DNA of 64,000 nucleotides, from the NCBI RefSeq assembly GCF_000009905.1, contig NC_006177.1:186001-250000 (forward strand), in the 5' to 3' direction. The notes beneath the pieces are model-generated. The model did not search any database and had not been told where the DNA came from. It saw only the letters and a program-made list of their open reading frames with translations. This document shows, one piece after another, positions 19,833 through 27,415 of this stretch. Position 1 is the stretch's first letter. Every line of letters begins with the position of its first letter. Origin of the DNA: Symbiobacterium thermophilum IAM 14863. Lineage in GTDB: Bacteria; Bacillota; Sulfobacillia; Symbiobacteriales; Symbiobacteriaceae. Both the position numbers and the translations under genes were made by a program.

Positions 19833-20321
19833 TTACTGGGGTTGGGTGCCCTGCATGTAGTTCTGACCGCCCTGCGGCCAGCCCATGGGGCCGGTGCCGG
19901 GCATCTTGCCCCAGGGGCCCATCATCATGCCCTTGCCGAAGCCGTCCTTGCCCCAGCCGCCCATTCCAGGGTAGCCCATCCCGGGGTAACCCATGCCGGG
20001 GTAACCCATGCCGGGGTAACCCATTCCCGGGTAGCCCATTCCGGGGAATCCCATGCCGGGGAAGCCCATGCCCCAGCCGCCCATGTCGGGGTAGCCGGCG
20101 TGTTCAGGCTCACGGGCTTCGCCCCTGGGCATGCCCAGCAGTTGGGGTTCCATGGCCTCCACGAGGCGTATCGCCTGGACGGCCGGCATCCCTGTGCCCA
20201 CCAGCGCGCTCATGAGCGCGACCTCGCGCAGGATATGTTCGCGATCGGCGCCTTCCGTCCGCATCTCCCGCAGCCCGTGGGCGACGATGGGTTCGACCGC
20301 ACGCATCAGCCACTGCGGCAT
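19833..20321 (-). CDS. Protein with helical N-terminus and PGMGY-repeat tail
   Basis: The protein is 162 aa from the ATG at 20321, six bases after GGGAGGTG. The first about 70 residues are a compact helical region (AVEPIVAHGLREMRTEGADREHILREVALMSALVG) of no family I know. The remainder is low complexity: GMGFPGMGF followed by about six GMGYP units, then GWGKDGFGKGMMMGPWG. Gly/Met/Tyr/Pro repeats of this kind occur in spore-coat and other surface structural proteins, which would fit a spore former, but that is a guess. It converges on the yvlD-like gene and diverges from a NUDIX gene. Confidence 0.75.
   Translation of the reverse strand: MPQWLMRAVEPIVAHGLREMRTEGADREHILREVALMSALVGTGMPAVQAIRLVEAMEPQLLGMPRGEAREPEHAGYPDMGGWGMGFPGMGFPGMGYPGMGYPGMGYPGMGYPGMGYPGMGGWGKDGFGKGMMMGPWGKMPGTGPMGWPQGGQNYMQGTQPQ
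19961..20070 (-). repeat. 15-bp tandem repeats encoding GMGYP units
   Basis: About seven copies of a 15-base unit (CCCATGCCGGGGTAA on the plus strand) lie in the reading frame of the glycine-rich protein. Several central copies are identical, so the array is prone to length variation. Confidence 0.85.
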
Positions 20322-20347
20322 GCTGCACACCTCCCATCTCATGCTAT

Positions 20348-20382
20348 GCCCCGGGGCCTATGGGTGACATAAGCCCCGGGGC
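20348..20382. promoter_or_regulatory. Large palindrome between divergent PGMGY and NUDIX genes
   Basis: GCCCCGGGGC occurs at both ends (20348-20357 and 20373-20382) with TATG/CATA pairing inside. It can form a long cruciform or hairpin in the divergent intergenic region and might be an operator or a transcript-end structure. Confidence 0.45.
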
Positions 20383-20439
20383 AGCGGAGACGCCCTTTCT
20401 GGTGTATGATGTTCCGTAGAGCGTGATGGAGGAGCCCGT

Positions 20440-20892
20440 ATGAGATTGGCCGCAATCCTTCGCACCGTGCTCGCAGTTGGTTATGATCTCTTTCTGAAGC
20501 TGAATCCCCGTAAGGTGGCCGCCCACGCGGTGATCTGCGACGACCAGGGGCGCGTGTTGGCGCTGAAGTCGCGCTACGCCGATGTCTGGCTGCTTCCCGG
20601 GGGCGGGCTGAAGCCGGGTGAGCACCTGGACGAAGGCCTCCGCCGGGAGTGCCTGGAGGAGCTGGGCGCGGAGGTGGCCGTGGAGGCCCTGACGGGCGTG
20701 TACTACGTGGAGCGGTCAGCCGCCTACGTCGGGGTCTTCCGCTGCCGGCTGGACGGGCAGCCGATCCGCCTCTCCCACGAGCACGAGGTCTACGACTGGG
20801 TGTTGCCGGACCAGCTGCCGCCCGCCGCCCGCGCCATGGCGGCCGACGCCCTGCGGCCTGCCGGTTCCCCCGTCGTCGCCCGGCTGCCCTGA
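20440..20892 (+). CDS. NUDIX hydrolase
   Basis: The protein is 150 aa; ATG at 20440 with GGAGG upstream. The Nudix box is complete: GGLKPGEHLDEGLRRECLEE then LGAEV, matching Gx5Ex7REUxEExGU, which binds Mg2+ and cleaves nucleoside-diphosphate-linked substrates. The N-terminal segment has an amphipathic or hydrophobic stretch (about 1-20). The substrate cannot be assigned. It is followed after 16 bases by a convergent CPBP protease gene. Confidence 0.94.
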   Translation: MRLAAILRTVLAVGYDLFLKLNPRKVAAHAVICDDQGRVLALKSRYADVWLLPGGGLKPGEHLDEGLRRECLEELGAEVAVEALTGVYYVERSAAYVGVFRCRLDGQPIRLSHEHEVYDWVLPDQLPPAARAMAADALRPAGSPVVARLP

Positions 20893-20908
20893 TTCGACCG
20901 GGTGGGGG

Positions 20909-21952
20909 CTAGCCGAACACCGTGGCCAGCTCCTGCAGCACCGCCCACAGGTAGATGCTCAGCGTGAGTCCGCCCGTGAGCAGCGAGGCGGCGCTCAACA
21001 TGCGGCGCCGGCGACGCCGCAAGACGGCCAGTTCGGCGGCGAGCCGCTGCAGTTCGACGTCCCCGTCTGCCGCCGCCAGGGCCTCGGGAGCGGGGACGGG
21101 CTCCGTCCGCCCCTCGGCCTGCCAGTCCCACTCCACTTCCGCCTCCACGGGGCGGGCCAGGTGGCGGGGGCTGAAGCCGGCGGCCAGGGAGTAGGCCAGC
21201 GCGGACAGGCCGGCGGCCGCGAGGGTCAGCATCATCATCGAGCCCCAGACGGCCGTGTCGGGGAGCATCTCGAGCCCCTGCAGCTCGGCAGGAGTTGCCC
21301 GGTCCTGCACGAAAAATGTCAGCAGCAGGGCCGTGCCGTTGTTGATCAGGTGCATGATCATGCCGGGCAGGATGGAGCCGGAGCGCTGCACCGCCAGGGC
21401 CCACAGCATGCCCAGCAGGGTCAGCGGAATCAGCCGGACCAGGCTCAGGTGCAGGGCGCCGAACAGCAGCCCGGTAAGGACGACCGCGGCACCGGGGCCC
21501 AGCGGGCGGAGCGCGCCGAGCACGTAGCCGCGGAAGGAGAGCTCCTCGCAGAAGGCGGGAACCAGGGCTCCGACGAGCAGGGCCAGCGTGGACCCGGCGT
21601 CCAGGAGGATCTGGTAGGTCTGGACCATCTGGCCGCCCATCTGCTGCACCAGGAGGACCAGCACGGCGCCCATGAGCTGCGCGGCCAGCCATCCGATCAG
21701 GCCAAGCACCACCGCCCGGCCCACCCCCCGCAGCGACAGCATCCGCAGCCGGAGGAAGGGGCGCACGGGCCGCTTCTCGACTGCGAGGGTGAACACCAGC
21801 GGCAGCGCGACGAAGATGAGAAGCTGGGAGACGACGACCCCGGCGAGGCCCAGGGTGTACTGGAGAGCGCTGCCCGCGACCAGCAGCAGGACCAGGGCCG
21901 TGAGGTAGAAGGCGAGGACCCGCAGCAGGGCCACCTGTTGTCTGGTAGTCAC
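20909..21952 (-). CDS. CPBP-family intramembrane metalloprotease
   Basis: The protein is 347 aa; the GTG start at 21952 is 8 bases after GGAGG. About seven or eight membrane segments are visible. The CPBP (CAAX protease/ABI) motifs are EELSFRGYVLGAL (the EExxxR motif), FGALHLSLV (FxxxH) and the third motif HLINNGTALLL. Such proteases process prenylated or bacteriocin-type peptides or activate membrane regulators. The C-terminal about 90 residues form a basic, Leu-rich cytoplasmic tail and a last TM. It is divergent from an ECF sigma operon, and site-2-like cleavage of an anti-sigma factor is conceivable but not shown. Confidence 0.92.
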   Translation of the reverse strand: MTTRQQVALLRVLAFYLTALVLLLVAGSALQYTLGLAGVVVSQLLIFVALPLVFTLAVEKRPVRPFLRLRMLSLRGVGRAVVLGLIGWLAAQLMGAVLVLLVQQMGGQMVQTYQILLDAGSTLALLVGALVPAFCEELSFRGYVLGALRPLGPGAAVVLTGLLFGALHLSLVRLIPLTLLGMLWALAVQRSGSILPGMIMHLINNGTALLLTFFVQDRATPAELQGLEMLPDTAVWGSMMMLTLAAAGLSALAYSLAAGFSPRHLARPVEAEVEWDWQAEGRTEPVPAPEALAAADGDVELQRLAAELAVLRRRRRRMLSAASLLTGGLTLSIYLWAVLQELATVFG

Positions 21953-22003
21953 GCGTCTATCCTCCGCTCATCCGATGAATTCACCACGAAAACTTTGCTG
22001 AAG

Positions 22004-22029
22004 GGGACCCACCCGTTTCACACGTCTAA
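22004..22029 (+). promoter_or_regulatory. Probable ECF-type autoregulatory promoter
   Basis: GGGACC (22004-22009) and GTCTAA (22024-22029) resemble the GGAAC...GTCTAA promoter class used by many RpoE-like sigma factors. They lie directly upstream of the sigma gene, which is the usual place for autoregulation. The spacer is 14 bases, slightly short. Confidence 0.45.
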
Positions 22030-22061
22030 CGGGACAGAACCCCTGAGAGGTGTGGTAAACC

Positions 22062-22688
22062 TTGTCTCCCCGTGACGAAACACTGGCGTTTGCGGCGCAG
22101 CAGGGAGATATGGATGCGTTTGCGGCCCTTGTGGAACGGCACAAGGGTCGGGTTTACCGCACCCTTTATCAGGTGGTGGGCGACGCTGCGGACGCGCAGG
22201 ACCTGGCGCAGGAGGTGTTCGTCAAGGTCTTCCGCAACCTGGGCAGTTACCGGGGCGATGCCGCCTTCACCACCTGGCTCCACCGGGTCACCTTGAACGT
22301 GGCCTTTGACTGGCTGCGGGCCCGCAAGCGAAGACCGCTCACCGTGCCGCTGGAGCCGCCGCCCGGTGAGGAGGAGCATCGGCAGGCCGATCTGCCCAGC
22401 CCCGAGGCGGGGCCCGAGGAGCTTACCCTAAGGGAAGAGCGGCGCCGGCGGCTGCGGGACGCCATCGACCGGCTGTCGCCGGACTACAAAGAGGTTGTGC
22501 TGCTCTACCACTTCTACCACCTGAGCTATCAGCAGATCGCGGACCGGCTCGGTGTTCCGGTGCGCACGGTGGAGACCCGCCTGTACCGGGCCAGGGCGAA
22601 CCTGAAACGGATGCTGGTCAGCTGGGAAGGAGGTGAGCGCGTTGAAGTGCAGCGATGTGCTCCGGCGCCTGGAAGCGTACTGGGATGA
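22062..22688 (+). CDS. ECF sigma factor, RpoE/SigW type
   Basis: The protein is 208 aa from a TTG at 22062 with GAGAGGTG upstream. Region 2 (AFAALVERHKGRVYRTLYQVVGDAADAQDLAQEVFVKVF, TTWLHRVTLNVAFDWLRARKR) and region 4 (LSPDYKEVVLLYHFYHLSYQQIADRLGVPVRTVETRLYRARANL) are well conserved and joined by a Pro/Glu-rich linker. The anti-sigma gene overlaps its 3' end by 47 bases, implying translational coupling. It probably answers to envelope stress, as its relatives do. Confidence 0.96.
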   Translation: MSPRDETLAFAAQQGDMDAFAALVERHKGRVYRTLYQVVGDAADAQDLAQEVFVKVFRNLGSYRGDAAFTTWLHRVTLNVAFDWLRARKRRPLTVPLEPPPGEEEHRQADLPSPEAGPEELTLREERRRRLRDAIDRLSPDYKEVVLLYHFYHLSYQQIADRLGVPVRTVETRLYRARANLKRMLVSWEGGERVEVQRCAPAPGSVLG

Positions 22689-23148
22689 CGAGCTCACGGA
22701 GGCGGAGCGGGCGGACTTCGACGCGCACCTCCGGAGCTGCGGTGAGTGCCGGGACCTCGTGGAGGGCCGGGATCTGCTCGCCGACCTCGAGGACCCCGAG
22801 CTGGCGCAGCTGGTGCTGAACGAACCCCCGCCCCTGCCCGAGGACTTCACCGCGCGGGTCATGGCGCGGGTGGAGGCCGAACGGCCGCGGCCCTTCGCCC
22901 TGCTCTGGCCCTGGCTGCAGGGGCACTGGTCGGTTCACCAGTACGCCAGCGTCGCCTACGCCCTGGCGGCCACTCTTGTGGTAGTTTCGCTGGGCAACCG
23001 GTTTTTCCTCTGGAGCCAGGCCACCGACCGGCTCGCGGTCTGGACCGCGAAGGGGCAGGCGTACTGGGCCGCCATCCAGGCCTGGTCGGGACCGCTGTCT
23101 GAGCGGCTGCTCAGCATGTGGTACGCGCTGACGGCGTTTCTGTACTGA
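22642..23148 (+). CDS. Anti-sigma factor with zinc-binding (ZAS/zf-HC2) domain
   Basis: The protein is 168 aa from the TTG at 22642, eight bases after AAGGAGG; the GTG at 22633 overlaps the site. The N-terminal zinc anti-sigma domain shows the HLRSCGECRD signature (Hx3Cx2C) following CSDVLRRLEAYWDDEL. A single membrane helix lies at about 105-122 (VAYALAATLVVVSLG), with a short outer tail. It overlaps the sigma gene, so it should sequester that factor at the membrane. The nearby CPBP protease could take part in release (inference). Confidence 0.93.
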   Translation: MKCSDVLRRLEAYWDDELTEAERADFDAHLRSCGECRDLVEGRDLLADLEDPELAQLVLNEPPPLPEDFTARVMARVEAERPRPFALLWPWLQGHWSVHQYASVAYALAATLVVVSLGNRFFLWSQATDRLAVWTAKGQAYWAAIQAWSGPLSERLLSMWYALTAFLY

Positions 23149-23168
23149 TTGCGCGGGAGGAGACATCC

Positions 23169-23789
23169 ATGAGCTGCGCCTACCACCCCGACCGCGAGGT
23201 GCGGGGGATCTGCAGCCATTGCGGACGGCCGGTGTGCGCGGAGTGCCTGGTTGACCTGAACGGACAGCCATACTGCAAGCGCTGCCTGGCGGCGCGGATG
23301 CAGCAGCCCGTACGGGAGATCAACGGCCTCGTGCGCTTCGTGCTCTCCATCGCCCCGGGCGTTGGCCATTTCTACATGGGCTACTTCCACCGGGGGACGC
23401 AGCTGTTCCTGATCACCCTCGTGGGGGCTGCGGTCCTCAACCTGGCGTTCCCCGGGCTGCTCGGCCTCTATATTCCGGCCGCGATCTTCTTCAGCATCTT
23501 CGACGCCCGCGAGATCCACCTGCGGCTCAGCCAGGGGTTGGAGGTGGAGGACCGGGGCTTCTTCGACGTGCAGGCGCTGCCGCAGAGGTTCGGCCAGCGC
23601 CAGGCGGGCATCGCCCTGATCGTGGTCGGCGCGCTCGCCCTCTGGCGGGTCCTCACCACCGACCTCCTGCGGTGGATCTTCGGCGCGAACTACTTCCTGG
23701 TCCAGCGGACCCTGAACGGGTTCACCTTCGGCGCCCTTGCGCTGGCGCTCGGCGTCTGGCTGCTGATGCGCCAGCCGCGCGACCGCTGA
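23169..23789 (+). CDS. B-box-type zinc-finger membrane protein
   Basis: The protein is 206 aa; ATG at 23169 preceded by GGGAGGAG. The N-terminus is a B-box-like zinc finger (CAYHPDREVRGICSHCGRPVCAECL, with CKRC), found in many bacterial membrane proteins. Residues about 50-205 contain five or so hydrophobic segments, including FVLSIAPGVGHFYMGYF with a TM2-like pattern. It is the third gene of the sigma/anti-sigma operon, 20 bases after the anti-sigma gene. The function is unknown. Confidence 0.85.
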   Translation: MSCAYHPDREVRGICSHCGRPVCAECLVDLNGQPYCKRCLAARMQQPVREINGLVRFVLSIAPGVGHFYMGYFHRGTQLFLITLVGAAVLNLAFPGLLGLYIPAAIFFSIFDAREIHLRLSQGLEVEDRGFFDVQALPQRFGQRQAGIALIVVGALALWRVLTTDLLRWIFGANYFLVQRTLNGFTFGALALALGVWLLMRQPRDR

Positions 23790-23806
23790 CAGGCACGACA
23801 CGCAGA

Positions 23807-23838
23807 AGGGGCAGGCTTCGCGCCTGCCCCTGCGTTTT
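23807..23838 (+). terminator. Rho-independent terminator of the second ECF operon
   Basis: Arms AGGGGCAGGC (23807-23816) and GCCTGCCCCT (23822-23831) with a TTCGC loop are followed by GCGTTTT. It lies between this operon and a convergent small gene. Confidence 0.88.
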
Positions 23839-23852
23839 CCGGTTCTGAGGGA

Positions 23853-24125
23853 TCACCGGGCGGACGGATCCGCCGGGCGAGGGTCTTCACCGGGGGCGAT
23901 CCAGGTGCCGCAGAAGGGGCAGCGCACCCGGGCCGAGGGCGGAAACGCGCCCAGCCGCTTGCCGCAGCAGGACACCGGCCGGAGCGGCAGCGACGGCAGC
24001 CTGTGCCGGGCCAGCTGTCGCCGGTCCAGTTCCCGGATGTCGGCCTCCACCAGCGCGAGGAACTCCTTCAGGTCGAGACTGCGCAGCTCGCGCTCGCTCA
24101 CGGGCTGCCTCGGATGACCTCCCAC
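23853..24125 (-). CDS. Small zinc-ribbon protein of unknown function
   Basis: The protein is 90 aa from a GTG at 24125, nine bases after GGGAGG. The first half is charged and helical (ELRSLDLKEFLALVEADIRELDRRQL); the second half has CCGKRLGAFPPSARVRCPFCG, which looks like a CxC/CxxC zinc knuckle. No family is recognised. It is divergent from the PHP-like gene and convergent with the ECF operon. Confidence 0.65.
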   Translation of the reverse strand: MGGHPRQPVSERELRSLDLKEFLALVEADIRELDRRQLARHRLPSLPLRPVSCCGKRLGAFPPSARVRCPFCGTWIAPGEDPRPADPSAR

Positions 24126-24242
24126 GGCCTGTCACCTCCCGTGCGGAGCGCCACCGGTCACACTTCCCCTGATCGGAAGGTTTGGCGGCCGGATGCGCAA
24201 TTCCTGCCGGGAATACTAGCGGCTGCGAGGGAGGGAAGCACG

Positions 24243-25070
24243 TTGCGGATCATCGCGGATCTCCATGTACAGGTGCGCAGGGGTCCGGCCGAGGGCCCTG
24301 TGGCGGCGCAGGTGAGCGCGGCGCTCGTCCGGGGCCTGGAGGCCGTGGCCCTTTTCGCGCCCCACTCCCCGGCTGCGCTTCCGGTGCTCCGGGCGGTCCG
24401 GGCGATCGACGCGCGCACGCCGACCCTGCGGGTGCTGTCGGGCGTGTCGTGCCGCATCCTCTCGCCGGAGGGCGACCTGCGGCTGCACACCCGGGCCGGG
24501 CGGGAGCACGACCTGGTCCTGGCGGTGGCCGCGCCGCAGGTGGCGACGGCCCTGGCCCGGTGGGTTCCCCGTTACCGCCCGGCGGCCCGCCGGGCGCTCA
24601 CGGACGCGGTGGTCGCGGCCGTCTACCGGCACGACGTCGACCTCGTCGCCTTGCCGGCGCGGCCTGAGGTGGATCCGGCCGAGGTTGCGCGCGCCCTCCG
24701 GGACCGGGGGGTTGCACTGGAGGTGTGCGCCCGGCGTCCCCGACCGCCGGCGGCTCTGCTCCGGCAGCTCGCACGCCTGGGCGTGCGGTTCGCCGTCACC
24801 TCGGGGGCCGGCCGGCCGGAGGAGGTGGGCGACTGCGGCGCGGCGGTGGCGCTGCTCGCTGCAGCCGGCGTCCCGCCGGAGCAGGTGGTGAACAGCGATC
24901 GGGGCGGCCTGACGGAGTGGCTGGCGGCGCGGCGCCGCCTGTCCGATCCCGGCGGATGGGCCGACTGGTCGCGCCAGGGAGGCACGGAGGGGCGGGAGCG
25001 CCCCGGCGGCCGGGAGCGGCGTCCCGGCGATTGGGCGGACTGGTCCGCACAGGGGGGGGAGATTCACTAG
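24243..25070 (+). CDS. Degenerate PHP-domain protein in the rapZ cluster
   Basis: The protein is 275 aa from the TTG at 24243 with GGGAGGG nine or so bases upstream. The fold reads as PHP (YcdX-like phosphoesterase): IADLHVQVRRGP, EAVALFAPHSP, LRVLSGVSC, LVALPARPEVDPAEVARALRDRGVALEVC and FAVTSGAGRPEEVGD line up with the PHP motifs. Most metal-ligand positions are lost (DLHVQ instead of DLHVH, GVSC instead of GVE, SGAG instead of SDAH), so catalysis is doubtful. The C-terminus repeats a short WADWS-x-QGG motif twice. PHP genes commonly precede rapZ-yvcK-whiA in Clostridia, which supports the assignment. Confidence 0.78.
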   Translation: MRIIADLHVQVRRGPAEGPVAAQVSAALVRGLEAVALFAPHSPAALPVLRAVRAIDARTPTLRVLSGVSCRILSPEGDLRLHTRAGREHDLVLAVAAPQVATALARWVPRYRPAARRALTDAVVAAVYRHDVDLVALPARPEVDPAEVARALRDRGVALEVCARRPRPPAALLRQLARLGVRFAVTSGAGRPEEVGDCGAAVALLAAAGVPPEQVVNSDRGGLTEWLAARRRLSDPGGWADWSRQGGTEGRERPGGRERRPGDWADWSAQGGEIH

Positions 25071-25142
25071 ATCGGCCGCGCGCAACAGGAGAAGCGCGGG
25101 TCGGGAGCGAATGGTGCCCGTGGAAGTCCGGGGGTGATGGAC

Positions 25143-26042
25143 GTGGATCGGTCCATACGGCTGGTGATCGTGACCGGGATGTCGGGCGCGGGGAAGACGC
25201 AGGCCCTCAAGTATCTGGAGGACCTGGGCTTCTTCTGCGTCGACAACCTGCCCCCGTCGCTCATGCCCAAGCTGGCCGAACTGTTCGGCCAGACCGAAGG
25301 CAAGGTCAGCCGGCTCGCGCTGGGGATCGACATCCGCGGCGGCCGGTTCTTCCATGAGATCCTCGGCGCCCTGCGCCAGATCGCCGAGATCGGCGTTGCC
25401 TACCAGATCCTGTTCATGGACGCCTCGGACGAGGTGCTGGTGCGCCGGTACAAGGAGACCCGGCGGCGCCACCCGCTGGCGGCCCAGGGCCGCGTGCTGG
25501 ACGGGATCCAGCGGGAGCGGAGGCTCCTGCAGGAGCTGCGGGGCCTGGCCACCTTTATCATCGACACCACGCACATGACGCCGGCCGACCTGCGTAAGGA
25601 ATTGAACAGGCGGTTCGGCCAGGACAGGGAGAGCCCGCACTTCCACGTGAACGTGGTCTCCTTCGGGTTCAAGCACGGTGCGGTGCTGGACGCCGACCTG
25701 GTGTTCGATGTGCGCTTCCTGCCCAACCCGCACTATGTGCCCGACCTGCAGCCGCTCACCGGCGAAGACCCCGCGGTCGTGGAGTACGTCATGAAGTGGA
25801 ACGTCACGCAGCAGTTCTACCGGCGGCTGACCGGCCTCATCGGTTTCCTGCTGCCGCACTACGTGGCGGAGGGCAAGAGCCTGCTGACCATCGCCATCGG
25901 CTGCACCGGCGGGAAGCACCGCTCCGTCTGCCTGGCGAACCGGCTGGCACACTGGATCCGGGAGCGGGGCTACTCGGTGTCCGTGGAGCACCGGGACATG
26001 CCGCGCCCCGCTGACCGCTCAGACGAGGAGGAGCAGCCGTAA
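25143..26042 (+). CDS. rapZ: RNase adapter protein RapZ
   Basis: The protein is 299 aa from the GTG at 25143, spaced from GGGGGTG; ATG 25137 and GTG 25134 are alternatives. Walker A GMSGAGKT is at about residues 12-19, followed by the RapZ/YvcJ hallmark FFCVDNLPPSLMPKL and the C-terminal sensor region GCTGGKHRSVCL. In E. coli RapZ binds GlcN6P and steers RNase E to the GlmZ RNA; in Firmicutes the YvcJ homologue is a nucleotide-binding protein linked to competence. It overlaps the yvcK gene by one base (TAATG), showing translational coupling. Confidence 0.97.
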   Translation: MDRSIRLVIVTGMSGAGKTQALKYLEDLGFFCVDNLPPSLMPKLAELFGQTEGKVSRLALGIDIRGGRFFHEILGALRQIAEIGVAYQILFMDASDEVLVRRYKETRRRHPLAAQGRVLDGIQRERRLLQELRGLATFIIDTTHMTPADLRKELNRRFGQDRESPHFHVNVVSFGFKHGAVLDADLVFDVRFLPNPHYVPDLQPLTGEDPAVVEYVMKWNVTQQFYRRLTGLIGFLLPHYVAEGKSLLTIAIGCTGGKHRSVCLANRLAHWIRERGYSVSVEHRDMPRPADRSDEEEQP

Positions 26043-27415
26043 TGCGCATCCTGCGCTGGTTCGCGCCCGGCCTTCACATCAAGCGGTGGCTGCTGGTGGC
26101 GGTCCTCGGCGTCGCACTGGTGGTGGTGGGCCTTTCCCTGACCCTGCGGATCAACCTGTACCGGCTCCTGGGTGCGTGGCTGGTGGAGAACGTCGCGGCC
26201 AGCCGGGCCGTGTTCTACACGGGGCCGGTGGTGGCCGGCGTCGCCGCGCTGGCCCTGGGGCTCGTGCTCACCTGGGTCGGCATCAGCCGCCTGGTGAACT
26301 CCGTGCTGTCCACCCTGACGGCCCGGGAAGAGGATGTGGCGGACGCTTTCCTGGAGCGCCGCCTCCTGGTGCGCGGACCGCGCGTAGTGGCCGTCGGCGG
26401 CGGGACCGGGCTCCCGGCCACGCTGCGGGGCATGAAGAACTACACCGCCAACATCTCGGCCGTGGTGACGGTGGCGGACGACGGCGGTTCGTCGGGCCGG
26501 CTGCGCACTGAGTTCGGCATCCTGCCGCCTGGCGACATCCGCAACTGCCTGATCGCCCTGGCGGACATCGAGCCGCTGATGGAGCGGCTGTTCCAGTACC
26601 GCTTCACCAACGGGGAAGGGCTGGCCGGCCATCCCTTCGGCAACCTGTTCATCCTCGCGATGTCCGAGACGACCGGCGACTTCTACCAGGCGGTCAAGGC
26701 CGCGAGCGAGGTGCTGGCCGTGCGCGGCCGGGTCCTGCCGTCCACGCTGGATCACGTCGTGCTGCGGGCGGAGCTGGCCGACGGGCGGATGGTGTCCGGC
26801 GAGTCGGCTATCGGCAGGGCCGGCAGCCCCATCCGGCGCGTCTTCCTGGATCCGGCGGACCCGGGCGGGAAGATCGCCGCCCTGGACGACGTGCTGTCCG
26901 CCATCGCGGAGGCCGAGCTGATCGTCCTGGGCCCGGGCAGCCTCTACACCTCCATCATGCCGAACCTGTTGGTGCCCGGGGTGGCCGATGCGATCCGGCG
27001 CTCGCCGGCGTTGAAGATCTACGTCTGTAATATCATGACCGAGCCCGGGGAGACCGACGGGTTCAAGGTCTCGGACCATATGAAGGCGCTGATCGACCAC
27101 GGCGGTTTCGGGCTGTTCGACGTCTGCCTCGTCAACACCCGGCAGGTGCCCGCGCGGCTGCGCGAGCGGTACCGGGAGGAGGGCGCGGAGCCCGTCGTCC
27201 TCGACCCGGCAGCTCAGCGGATGGGCGTTCAGGTGGTCGCGCGCGACCTGTTGCGGATCGAGGGGGACTACGTGCGGCACGACCCGGAGAAGCTGGCCCA
27301 GGCGATCGGGCACGTGTTCCTGGCCAGGCGGCCGCACGTGGGGCGCACTCCCTGGGAGTTCTTTCTGTTCCGACAGCGGCTGCGGGAGCGTTCCCGCCAG
27401 GAGGGGGTTGGGTAG
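26042..27415 (+). CDS. yvcK: Gluconeogenesis factor YvcK/MgfK (CofD-like)
   Basis: The protein is 457 aa, longer than B. subtilis YvcK because of an N-terminal extension with two membrane helices (about 15-40 and 58-80). The CofD-like core starts near residue 117 with VVAVGGGTGLPATLRGMK, then VTVADDGGSSGRLRTE, PPGDIRNCL and NEGLAGHPFGNLF. In homologues it binds UDP-sugars such as UDP-GlcNAc, supports growth on gluconeogenic carbon and localises PBP1. It is coupled to rapZ and abuts the Enzyme I-like/aldolase gene. The membrane anchor is seen in several clostridial homologues. Confidence 0.96.
   Translation: MRILRWFAPGLHIKRWLLVAVLGVALVVVGLSLTLRINLYRLLGAWLVENVAASRAVFYTGPVVAGVAALALGLVLTWVGISRLVNSVLSTLTAREEDVADAFLERRLLVRGPRVVAVGGGTGLPATLRGMKNYTANISAVVTVADDGGSSGRLRTEFGILPPGDIRNCLIALADIEPLMERLFQYRFTNGEGLAGHPFGNLFILAMSETTGDFYQAVKAASEVLAVRGRVLPSTLDHVVLRAELADGRMVSGESAIGRAGSPIRRVFLDPADPGGKIAALDDVLSAIAEAELIVLGPGSLYTSIMPNLLVPGVADAIRRSPALKIYVCNIMTEPGETDGFKVSDHMKALIDHGGFGLFDVCLVNTRQVPARLRERYREEGAEPVVLDPAAQRMGVQVVARDLLRIEGDYVRHDPEKLAQAIGHVFLARRPHVGRTPWEFFLFRQRLRERSRQEGVG

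Noticed and set aside
19961-20070. Short tandem repeats considered as a CRISPR array
   Set aside because: Units are 15 bases, contiguous without unique spacers, and lie in frame within a protein-coding gene.
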